Shown here one piece after another: positions 25,842 through 37,517 of a stretch of DNA of 64,000 nucleotides. The notes under the pieces are model-generated. The model did not search any database. It was not told the DNA's origin and saw only the letters and a program-made list of their open reading frames with translations. The stretch comes from Brugia malayi (Eukaryota > Nematoda > Chromadorea > Rhabditida > Onchocercidae). Location: NCBI RefSeq assembly GCF_000002995.4, contig NW_025062476.1, forward strand, positions 6,933,001-6,997,000, read 5' to 3'. The translations under genes were made by a program, and so were the position numbers. Within the stretch, counting starts at the first letter, position 1. Every line of letters begins with the position of its first letter.

Positions 25842-28800
25842 TTAGTATTTAGGGTCATTCGATTCCTTACCGTTTTCAATGTCAATAAGACTAACCGAGA
25901 ATTTCTCAGCTAACAATTTCGTCGGTCCTTTTGATGAATGTGACAAATAATGAAGTATCTATCAGAAATCAGATATCAAGTGGAGAAGAAATGAAATGAT
26001 GAGTACTAGTGAAGCGAAACTTCTATATTTTTAAGCCAGAGTTTTTATTCATATTCCCTTTTCCAAATAGTATTTGTGTATGCGCCTTTACATGCATGTG
26101 CATTTGAAGTAAAGTAAAACACATGGAATAAAGATGATCAATTAAGATGAAAAGATCTACCATTCTTTATGACTTAAACTGATTTCAGGAATGTCGCAGA
26201 TTTGTAAGTTGACAAATTAAAAATGGAACAGAGTTTTTTTTTCTTTTTTTTTTTCAGTAAATAGATGATTTTACTGTTAATTTAGAAGTACCAAAGCTTA
26301 GTAAATTTGAAAGAGATAAAGGAGTAAGAAAATAGCTGGAAAATTAGATAAACGCAGTCATTTTTTAGAATTACAAATGGTGTCGATGTGCTGTTGAGTA
26401 GAAGGAGTAGATGAGAACGAAAAATAGTAAGAAACAGAAGCAGAGAGAAAGGGAGAGTGAGAGAGGGAGAGACATGAGTTTACCAACTTTTATGTTTTGC
26501 CTCAGGTTGGAATCACATAAAACTCTAAAATCCGTATCCTGAACGTCCGGTATCCTCATAGAAGGTAAAATTTATTAATTGCAATTATGCGTTTTTTTCT
26601 TCATCTTTTGTCACTTTCTGTCTGTTTTAACTTTGTCATCTTTGGATGGATTTAAGCATCGTTCTGATACATTCAGATGAATCATTCAAAAGAGATCACA
26701 TAAACCAATCACAATCATTTCACTGCATGAATTCATCCATTAATTGACTTACCAGCAAGTGCCTTGAACGGAGCAGTTTCATAATTGAAATTGTGATTTT
26801 CGGCCAAGAGTTGTCCTTGTCCCTTAAGTGACACTCAAAATAATTAATCAAGCTTACATGCACTGTTAGATGCGAAAAAAAAAAAAATTGCCAATTTGAG
26901 TAAATTCATTTTTATAAGAAAGATATGCCATAATACGGGCAAGCGAGCCTCTGAGGGATTCAAACGAAACTCTGTAAGACTCATAAGTAGGCTTTCGATA
27001 GGCCTGCGAGGACTCGAAAGTGGGCAAGGACATAAAAGAAGGCGTGCAAGGACTAAGAGTGGGCCTGCGACAGGTTCAGACAAAGGCCCGAGGTCTGCGC
27101 AAAAGTAGGTCTGCAGGAAGCAGTGTGTGCAGTTTACTAGTAGTATTTTTTCTCTTCTTCAGAAACTATGATTCGAACTATGACAAGGACAAATTATTGA
27201 TAACTGATCATGAGGATTAGTGATGAATAATTGCATTTGATGACTAGTCAGAACTAACTTCTCTTAAGCTATTCACATTACATTGCACCTATACTTTAAA
27301 TTTGCTTTCCACTTCGGAATTTTTCTTTTTTATTTCAATCGAATTAAAAAGAAATTTAGAAAAAGTAACCACTAACGCCATTTTTACACGATTCACCTGA
27401 CAGAATGTTACAGCCATAGTTATTTAAGAATTAATTATAGTGGACAAAACACTTGATAGTTCAAATTAACAATTAAATTTAGATTAAATATCAACTAAAT
27501 TTATTTAAATTTTGTTTCTCACAGATTATTATGGATCAATTTTCGCAGATTTATGTACAGAAATAAATAAATTTAATTGGTCGAATTTTTATATTCTTAA
27601 TTTTTAAAGTCTTTTTCAGAATACAGTTTGTATACCTTGGCGACTTGAGTATTTTTCATGATTGCTATCATTTCTATTCATTTATTATAATAGTTTAATT
27701 AGTAACATTTATATTTTAACGAATTTGTTAGTAAATATAAACAAGGTGTAAAGTGCAAAGATTTTCGTAATTTTCAACAAAATTTATTATTGGGATGAAA
27801 ATAATAGAAATTCAATTAACAAATGATGGAAGACAAATGAGAATTGGAAAAACGAAATACATAAATTAATGTATAATTTAGTGTTGGAAGTGAAGAAGCG
27901 ATGAGATAAAGAAGTTTGTATATTTAGGCGATAAACAAACTCTTTCAATGCTATTTACTGGATGGAAGCAGCTGTGCAAGAGTAAGATTTATTTGATAAT
28001 GTTTCCAGCAGTTTCACATGTCCTTATGCTGTTTCAAATTTTGATATATGAGGAGTTAGACCTATATGAAATCACTGCTATCAAAAAATTTCAAAATTAT
28101 TAAAGCATTCTCGATTAACATTATCAAACTCTTTAGACGACAAACTGAAAAATATTTCCGCTTCCAACAGTTTTTATTCCGTGACTGTCTAATAAATCCC
28201 ACAAATATGAGCAAAAAAAAAAAAAAAAAGTTATGAGAATCTGTGTTAGTTTAAGGGCAGCGATACATAAGACACAATGACGATATATCGATTAGATTGA
28301 ATTTCGAGTATATTCGAGTTAAAATATAATATTTATTTGCGATTTCTTACAAGAATTTGTTTTTTTTTTGGGAGGAGAAAAGGAAAGCGAACGCGATCAG
28401 ATATCATTGAGTGGAATGTCGATGATCGACGACAAGCAAATAAAAAGTGGTTGCTTTTACAATGGAAGCTGCTTGCCTAGAATTTGTAATGGAGAAGGAA
28501 GATTTTATGGTTAGAAAGGAGAAAAGATACATGTATAGAGCAAACGAAAGGTTGAAAAATATTGGAAAGCTTGAGATTTGTTTAAATTCTAAGTCTGAAA
28601 TGGATTTGAGTGGAAAAGACTGTGAAGACGGGTGAAGAAGCAGCTGTTCTATTTCTCCAACGAAAATGTATTCCAGGCGTTCTGAAATTGCCAAAACATT
28701 TTGTAACTTTAGATCATAATGTCCAGATTTTATAAACAAAAATTTTAGCAATCATTTGTTATAAATTTGTTTTACTTGCGTTTAAGTTTTAGTCAAGTTA

Positions 28801-30131
28801 TAGATTAGAAATGAAATGAACAATTAATGACCATAAAGCCAATAGAAAAGGCAAATAAACATTTTAAAAGTATTAATCAATTAAAAAAGAATGCGAGAAA
28901 TCAGGTAGAGCATACTTTCTTTTCCTCTCTCATATTAGCGTCATTTCATACTTTATCATTCCTTAATGTTTCGTTATTATAAATAAAGAACATATTACTG
29001 TATCAAGCGGATTTATCCTTTCTAAAAGTTATTTTTTTTTACTTTTGATTCCTGCATATTACTGAAAAAACTTTTTACAATATCAATAGAAATAGATTAA
29101 ATATTTTCGAAAAGGGCGAATAAATGAACTACATCTCTTCCACAATACATCAAAAGTGTAATGTGAAAGTGAAATTGAACTTTGGCGGAGCAAAGATGAA
29201 AAGCAGAAAATAATTAGTCTTCTATGAATATGTGGTAATTTACATCATTAATTTATTACATTATTGTTTTAGAAACTTGAAGAATAACTTACCAACAGGA
29301 ATGGTTTTGATAAGGAATGGCTTTATGATTGGTTTATTAATATGAAGAATTATTTTTAATATCTTTCAAGTTAATGAATATTCTTACTACTCACTGGCTT
29401 AACAATTAACCTTTTGCTTCTACCTGGTTATTGAGCATAATTGAGGACAATGCAAAAATTAGATTAATCTTATTAATTTATTAAAGTTTAAAATAAGCAA
29501 ATGCATAAAAAAATGCTTATGACAAATATGCCAAATTGTGAAAATAGGTAAGATGCAATCAAATAAAAATGGCATTATAAATACTATGAAATAAATAATT
29601 TTGGATGAAATTTTACTAATAGCATGAAACACTTGATAAATTTCAATTTTCTCACTTTTCTACTACTTTTTATCAGTTAAAATCTATTCAATTTATAATG
29701 TTCATGTTTGTTCTAATTCAGTTCAGTTCCGTGAAATCTTTTTGTCCCTTTAACAAGTAAATGAAGTTTTGATTCCTATTAAAGTGTAAAATTGAAAAAT
29801 GTCTGATACATAACAAATAGTTCAAACAAACAGTTCAAGGTTAGAAAACAATAGGTGCAAAAAAAGTTTTTTGATTGTCTACTACATTGCAGAACTAATC
29901 TTTTTGAAAGAAAAGTTTATATTATAACACAATGTCACAAAAATTCTAACAGAAAATTTCAAGCTCAATTCAATAATAGATGGGTTAATTATGAAATTGA
30001 GTTTTCCTTCCTCAAACTATTTTAACATAAATTATTCTGACCTACCAATCATTATTCGATGTTGAATGAAACGCTTCAAAATCTGGGGCGTCCTTGGAAA
30101 TTTGTGTGACAGAGGAACTGTCAACTGCCAT
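25842..30131 (-). CDS. probable small protein of unknown function, four exons
   Basis: Four minus-strand exons join in phase: 30131-30046, 26822-26753, 26538-26488 and 25958-25842, giving 324 bases and 107 aa from ATG (context GGAAATGGC) to TAA. The protein starts MAVDSSSVTQISKDAPDF, is acidic in its first third, and has a more hydrophobic, basic second half (MKLLRSRHLL; LHYLSHSSKGPTKLLAEKF) before ending KESNDPKY. Donors GTAGGT and GTAAGT and the acceptors CTTAAG, CGTTCAG and CTGATAG are acceptable. Exon 2 is the weak point: another of its frames has better first-position-G bias. The last exon also has a GTAAGG donor at 25871 that could lead to further exons. An acceptor-like GATAG ends 13 bases before the ATG, fitting either a spliced leader or an upstream exon. 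No domain or family was recognised. Confidence 0.45.
26930..27125. repeat. G+C-rich degenerate repeat island
   Basis: About 195 bases with roughly balanced base composition inside very A+T-rich DNA. Imperfect recurrences are visible: AGGACTCGAAAGTGGGC near 27009 and AGGACTAAGAGTGGGC near 27049, plus several GGCCTGCGA, AAGGAC and GGTCTGC elements. It lies in the first intron of the small minus-strand gene. The two overlapping plus-strand frames across it encode only Arg/Gly/Ser-rich repeats and are not taken as genes. Confidence 0.6.
28447..28635 (+). other. coding-like single open frame, unrecognised
   Basis: A 62-codon plus-strand frame from ATG at 28447 to TGA. About 23 of the 62 codons begin with G, clearly coding-like for this genome. 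The product would be charged (Glu/Lys/Asp-rich, ending KDCEDG) and largely helical. A second frame over the same bases, from the ATG at 28417, would give a short Cys-containing peptide, so the reading is ambiguous. It lies in the opposite-strand first intron of the small minus-strand gene. No partner exon or family was recognised. Confidence 0.22.
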
Positions 30132-30605
30132 TTCCTTCTTCTTTCTATCACAGAATTACAATAATATATTAGTTACTGTCTCAGAAATTTAAAATGAAGT
30201 GAGGAAAGGTAACTTAGGTATCAGATAGGACTCAATCATCAATAAGGTGATTAGTATTAATAGTTCATTCAAATTCTCCATCATATTTTTACTTAAAAAT
30301 TTTATCATTATTGAAGATGAATTTAAATAAATGATTTGGAAATATTTCAAGGACAGTTGAATAAAATTTTGAAAAATTTTCTTGTAAGAAAACTGTTAAA
30401 CTATGCTATATCTTTCCACAAAAAAACATTTCTCTGATAATATTGCAACGAATGATCACACTAAGAAAATTCTCTAAACGAGTCACATCCTTGTGACAAC
30501 GGAAAAATTTTTATGCAAAAGGTCAAGTAATTAGTTTAAACGGATCAAGTAATTATTTTAAAATCATTTTAGGAGATTGGCTATTAATGGCATATTTCTT
30601 GGTAC

Positions 30606-30748
30606 CTGAGGAAGTATCACCGACTGAAGCAATTATTCGACGTCGTATTAATTTTTCCTTCCGGCTCTTAATTGCTTCATTTTCCAGTTGTCAGATATTT
30701 GACTTCTTGTTCAGCCCAGTTTGGATCCACGGATACATTTGGTATAAT
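30606..30748 (-). pseudogene. frame-shifted coding-like block (relic or mis-sequenced exon)
   Basis: On the minus strand, 30748-30692 reads NVSVDPNWAEQEVKYL with strong coding bias. After one extra base near 30691 the next frame continues QLENEAIKSRKEKLIRRR and on to a donor at 30605 (G then GTACC). In either single frame a TGA interrupts. No acceptor AG is visible just upstream of the first part, and the donor phase (1) does not match the next exon downstream (30131-30046 region, phase 2 or an ATG start). It could be a decayed exon, an exon of the neighbouring minus-strand gene with an assembly error, or the 3' end of another gene. Confidence 0.35.
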
Positions 30749-30859
30749 ATTCCATTAATGAAGTTTGAAAGTTTCAGGTTTCTTCAATTTTTGTTTCCTT
30801 TAAATTTCGTCTAATTTCATTGTAAGTTTTACATTTCTTGTATCCTGCATTTGTGAATA

Positions 30860-31703
30860 ATGAACAGCAAATTAATTGTTGGAATGAAGTCACGTCCATA
30901 CTATGTGAGGTTATTGAATTGTACTTAAACAGAAAATACAAAGGATATTGGAATCATTTAAATTTAGGTCGAAATTGAGCCACAAATTTGAGTGAAGTAA
31001 ACATCTTAAAATGCTTTTTTTTTGTTTTGCCAATTAAGAGCAAGATGAACTCTATTGCCAGTAGCTCAATCAATTTATCCGTTATCGTTATGCTTCTATT
31101 TACGAAAGTAGAAGAATTTCAGGTCACTGAATCAAAAAGTTGACCTTGAACTAAGCACCAAATCAGCTGGTGACATCTTCAAGCACCAATTATCAGTTTG
31201 CAGCTATTCAGAGCGTCTTATTTACTCCACTGTTCTTGTCTTCATTATATGGATATTCTTTCTGTGAGTTTTTTTTTTTTTTTTTTTTTAAATTTTTCTT
31301 CATTGAAAAATAAAAAATTAGTGAAATCCTTTTCAGCATTTCTGGCTTTTGGAATGAGAATCGGACGATCTGGCAACTTCTGCGTCTTTCAGTCATAATC
31401 GGAGTGCTTACTGCTATTTCGCGTTGCTTACAAATGAAGCAGCGCCTCTATTCGGCTATACACGAGGGTTTTTACGCATATTTCCTTATCTTCTTTACAG
31501 GTTATAAAGTTTAAATTAAATTGTAATTACATTCACTTAAATGCAACTATCCAAAGGTAATGAGTAATCAAGCAGTAACTCTTTTTACAGGACTGATACT
31601 AACATTACAAGTGAGTGAAAGAATCATTGATTCAAGTGCGGAAGTGAAATCCACTTCAATCATAAAATCGAATTTTTTGCTTCAATCGAAAAAGTTGTTA
31701 TGA
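30860..31703 (+). CDS. small three-TM membrane protein of unknown function
   Basis: Four plus-strand exons join in phase: 30860-30909, 31123-31263, 31337-31500 and 31591-31703; 468 bases, 155 aa. Exons 2-4 have good splice sites (TTTCAG acceptors, GTGAGT donor) and conserve one open frame. The first exon, MNSKLIVGMKSRPYYV, is the best fit for the required phase 2 but its donor (GTTATT) is weak. Residues 1-47 are polar. Hydrophobic helices follow at about 48-66 (RLIYSTVLVFIIWIFFLIS), 79-91 and 108-126 (HEGFYAYFLIFFTGLILTL), and then a polar Ser/Lys tail. No signature of a known transporter, receptor or enzyme was recognised. It is transcribed away from the minus-strand block at 30.6-30.75 kb and converges on the collagen gene. 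Confidence 0.55.
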
Positions 31704-33007
31704 TGGAATGGAGAACGATTGTAATTTATTTTGATTTAACCGCAAAAAATACTATATCAGCTTCTGTACGCTGTCTAATTCATAAAAAGGAACTTTCAGG
31801 TATCACTTAACAATTATCATTTATGCTTGATAATACAATATTTACCTTTTGTACCCACATTTCAATATAAAGTTCAAAAATTTATGCGGTTCGTTAGTAA
31901 TACTGCAAAACTGCAACGTTAAATATTGAGACACGTAACGTTCACGTTTACTATTAATGATTCAATTACGTCATCAAAACTTTAAGCAAGCCAACAATGC
32001 TTAATTAAAAAATAACTGTTGCATTGATTTTCTTAATTTTGAAAAAAATAAACTAAGAAAAAGTAAATAAATTAAAATCAAGCTATTGCATTAAATTTCA
32101 TAATACAATGGAAAAGTGAGAGAAAGATTAATCACTGATATTTATGCATTCATAGAATGGCTGCATTTTTATATCGTTGATTTGTCTGCATTGATCAGTC
32201 ATCATTAGAACCAGGAAATTATTTTAAAATAAATTTTCTAAAATTTAGTAATTAAATATCAAGCCATTGCATTAAATAGACCTAAATAAAATTTGGGAAA
32301 TTTGTGGAACATTTTCAAAACTATACAATTTATATTCATTCCATAATTGAGCACTACTCTCAAACTTCTACCACAATTGTACAAATGATGACATTTGTCT
32401 CTCTAAATGACCTATTACAATCACTCATTCAAAAAACTCAAAAATGAACTTGAAATTGTTAAAAAACGAAAAGTTGCTGCGAACAGACAATTAATTATAC
32501 TGTATTTTGTGATGCATACCTGTTAAGGAATGAACAGAAATGTAAATTCCAATCAAAATCTCATTGAGATTTTAAAGGCGCTCTCAAATAACTTTAAATC
32601 ACTGAAATTAATTGTTACAAAAAACAGAAAAATGGCCTTTTAAAATCAAAATTAAAATAACCAAACAGTAAATGTTAACTTCATTATCCTTTTTTTGAAA
32701 ACATTTCTAATCTTATGCTATAAAGTTTAACGATGGGAAATGTGACATCATTTCGCTTACTATATGGTGATTAGTGAATGACCCATTATTTTATTTTGTC
32801 TTGTTTATCTTCTCGTTTTATCACTTTTACCTGCAAAAAAGTTAATATTCTACGATAAATGAAAAAATCCCAGGTAAGAATACCAGGTCTGCGTCTATTG
32901 GTCATTATGTTCTGTAGTTCCACTAAGCATTGGTAATGTGATGATTATTGTTTGAGTAATATTAAAACATTTATTACATCCAGGTTCACTTAACTTCAAT
33001 TATCTAA
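31704..33007. other. 1.3-kb convergent intergenic region
   Basis: The 3' flanks of the plus-strand membrane-protein gene and the minus-strand collagen gene meet here. Only A+T-rich sequence was seen, with no supportable exon, repeat array or RNA gene. Confidence 0.5.
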
Positions 33008-34601
<1,594 letters not shown>

Positions 34602-34987
34602 TTATGGAAAGTACTTTTTTACTTTGCTAATCTTTAATCTTGTTTTCGCAATTGAACGAATAAAAGATATTTTCAATTAAAACTAAAAGATTATGTTAAA
34701 TAACATTGATTCATCAAATAAGCAACTTTTCTCTTCCTTCGTTCTGTTTCATATCGCTTGAACAAGTTCAACCAGCGGGTCAGTCGTCTCACCTCGTATT
34801 AGTACAGAGTTATAAAATAGTTTATACAGTGAATGATGTCTAAAAAAGTTAGATTATGTCCAAAAAAATTTTAATTAATCATATTAAGATAGAAAATTTT
34901 CAGAAAACAAATATCATGCTATAAATAAAAACGAACTATTTTTTGGCCTGAAAAATAAATGAGGAAACTATACCACTCTTCTTTAAA

Positions 34988-35725
34988 TGATAAGCACATA
35001 ATGCAGAATACTATTAGAATGATATTAATAAGGGACCTAAATATTTAGCCCAACAACACTTTAAGCAATTCATGTAAGTCAACCTTGAGTCAAGATGATC
35101 GACAATTAATAAGTACGAAACGAATATACTGAAGCAAGAAATGAACCTGTTATTAAAGGTGCTGATCTTGTCGCGTACAGACTTTTTCGAATTTTTCAAT
35201 TAATTCTCTGCTTCTTTATTCCACTTGAGTTCTATGTTGCCTTTTATTTTGTTATTTTTAAGTTTATTATATATTAATTCGTCGTCTTTTGATTTTTTTA
35301 AATTGTTTTTTCAAATTAAAATTTTCCTTTTTCAAAAAATGAAAGAACAATAAAAATAATTTAAGTCAAAATTTTTAAAGATAAGTTAAAATATTAATTA
35401 AAATATTACGAATTCTTTAGTAACGGTTGAAGTATTTTTTCGAGTTTCACTTGCTTTACGGCTTTCTTAGATGAGCAGACCTCGTCCTTTCTTCAAGTTG
35501 TGATAAGTTGACCTTTACACCGCTTTTAGAATTTAATTTTTCCTGTCGTAAATTATTTTTATAACTTTATAAATTATTGAAACTTATGGTTATAATATCC
35601 TTGTATTCAGCTTCACTGAATAAAATTGATGCTGTAATTTAATTTTTACTTAAAACATAAAACCTGCCTAAATTCGCTACACAGTAATCTGTCCGTGATA
35701 AGTTTAGGGTAATAAAGTTGATAAG
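34988..35725. promoter_or_regulatory. TGATAAG cluster upstream of the collagen gene
   Basis: Four exact TGATAAG copies (34988, 35501, 35696 and 35719) lie 0.4-1.1 kb upstream of the collagen start. In nematodes, hypodermal GATA factors such as ELT-1 and ELT-3 bind this core and act on cuticle genes. The motif is also frequent by chance in A+T-rich DNA, and it occurs elsewhere in the window. Confidence 0.35.
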
Positions 35726-36003
35726 AGATAATCCAATTATATTATCCGTATTCTAAACTTATTCAATCTATTCGATCATGCATTAGTACTTCTTCATTTG
35801 AACAACAAACAGTTTTGAGGCGGCGAAATAGAAATCAATAACATTTTTAGAAAATTTTAAAGATTGAATTAAAAGAATGAGCTTAAATAAAGCATTAAAA
35901 AAAATACCTTTTCTAAAATACAGTCCGATCTTTCTGTAAAGTTATATCCGGTGAATTTCGCAGTTGTGGTGAATATGAAGCTACCTGGAAATGATGCGGT
36001 AGG

Positions 36004-36141
36004 TTATAATATTATTGTGGTGATAATATCTTCGGCAGTATTAGATCTTGATTTATCGATATATTCTGATGTTGCTATCGTTATCGGCTCTGCTACTGTT
36101 GATGACACTGGTTGCCTTGCACCGTCAGCAGATAGTGACAT
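36004..36141 (-). other. short coding-like frame, 45 codons
   Basis: On the minus strand an ATG at 36141 opens MSLSADGARQPVSSTVAEPI and the frame runs to a TAA at 36004. First-position G/A bias is coding-like and the composition is more balanced than the surroundings. No donor keeps the frame going and no family is recognised. It could be a small protein, an exon of unknown linkage, or chance. Confidence 0.2.
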
Positions 36142-37517
36142 TTGGTGTTAACAGTACGGCGACCTAGATTATCACTGCTGTGCTAGGTCAACCCAAATCA
36201 AACCTTTTGTTCTTGTTAATTCCTTTTATCACTTTTCTGTACGACTTGCAATAATTAAATTAAGTTAAGCAGAAACTGTAAACAAAACTTAGGATTTCAA
36301 AAAACTGCAACGACTAATAAGAACGACCAAAACAGGGTATTAAAGTGAAGAGATCTGCAGAAATTTGAGTGAAAAGTCAATAAGCGATCGATCAATCGGA
36401 TCGACATATAACGGAGAAATAAACAATTTCGAATTTTAAAAAAGATTCAAAAATTGTCATACAGCCTCATTAAAAATAGTACACACTGTATCTGTATATC
36501 TTATATGTTGCAGCTCAATAAGTTCATCTGCCCCTTCATTCCTTTTCTTTAAAATGACCGTTAAAATCGTTGCCTTTTGATCAATTTCAGATTAAATAAT
36601 TATTCTAAAGTGCGCTAAATCACTAGATAGAAGATGCATTCATCATAGAAAGTTAAAAGAATCTATCTCTAAATACTCCATAGAAAACTGAGATAATCTG
36701 CAAGTAGGGACATTTGTGACACCTGACCTGTCAAATCCAAAAATAAGTCGAAAAAACAAAATATGACTGAGCTTCTCATTGTGTAAATTTAAAGTTTTTC
36801 TGAACTATTACTTGACACTAAGCACCAACAGAAAGCACTTTATGCAAATTTTCACAAAGAATTTAGAAATTCTGCAGAAACTTGACTTCAAAAATTTTCT
36901 AGGATCATCGTAAATTTGAAAAAAAAAAAAAAAAAAAAACAAAACTATATCGAAAAACCGGACATGAAATGTGGCAGTTTGAAATACAAACGATATTTTG
37001 ATGAAACTTAAAAATTGTGATACTACTATTAACGTGATACTACTAAGTATTTGTTAATTTTGATAAAAGAATGTGTTTATATGAAATCTCTTATAGATAA
37101 AACATTTTATTAATGAATGGATTAATAATAAAATAAGTACAGTGGAATTCAAAGTCTAATTAATTGCATCGATTACTACAAAAAATCGATTTTGACATGC
37201 ATCTATTTGAATTTTTAAGACTTTACAGTGATGAAAATTGCTTGTTAATAATACATACATAAACAAAATGAAAAATAATATATATAATATTTGATATTAA
37301 ATATGTTAGAAGAATTACCAGCATGGTTCCCACCATGTATACTACAATAATAATTGTAAGAACAAATTTCCTAAGTAAACAGAAAAATTAAGAGCGTAAA
37401 TAAGTATTGTTTTCTGGAAATATGCTTCCGTGTGATAAAATGCCATTTTAGGCAATTTATAGATTTTAATGGACAATTTATAGAATGATCAAGTGGATAG
37501 ATGTAATCGGTAGAAAA

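Larger units (their letters stand above)
34602..37517. other. 2.9-kb region between collagen 5' end and zinc-finger gene 3' end
   Basis: It should hold the collagen promoter. Four TGATAAG copies are at 34988-34994, 35501-35507, 35696-35702 and 35719-35725. A short minus-strand coding-like frame is at 36141-36004, and an A20-class tract lies near 36920. Nothing else could be supported. Confidence 0.5.

Noticed and set aside
26844..27220. Arg/Gly/Ser-rich open frames on both strands
   Set aside because: They follow from the G+C-rich repeat island and change frame with each repeat; no splice context.
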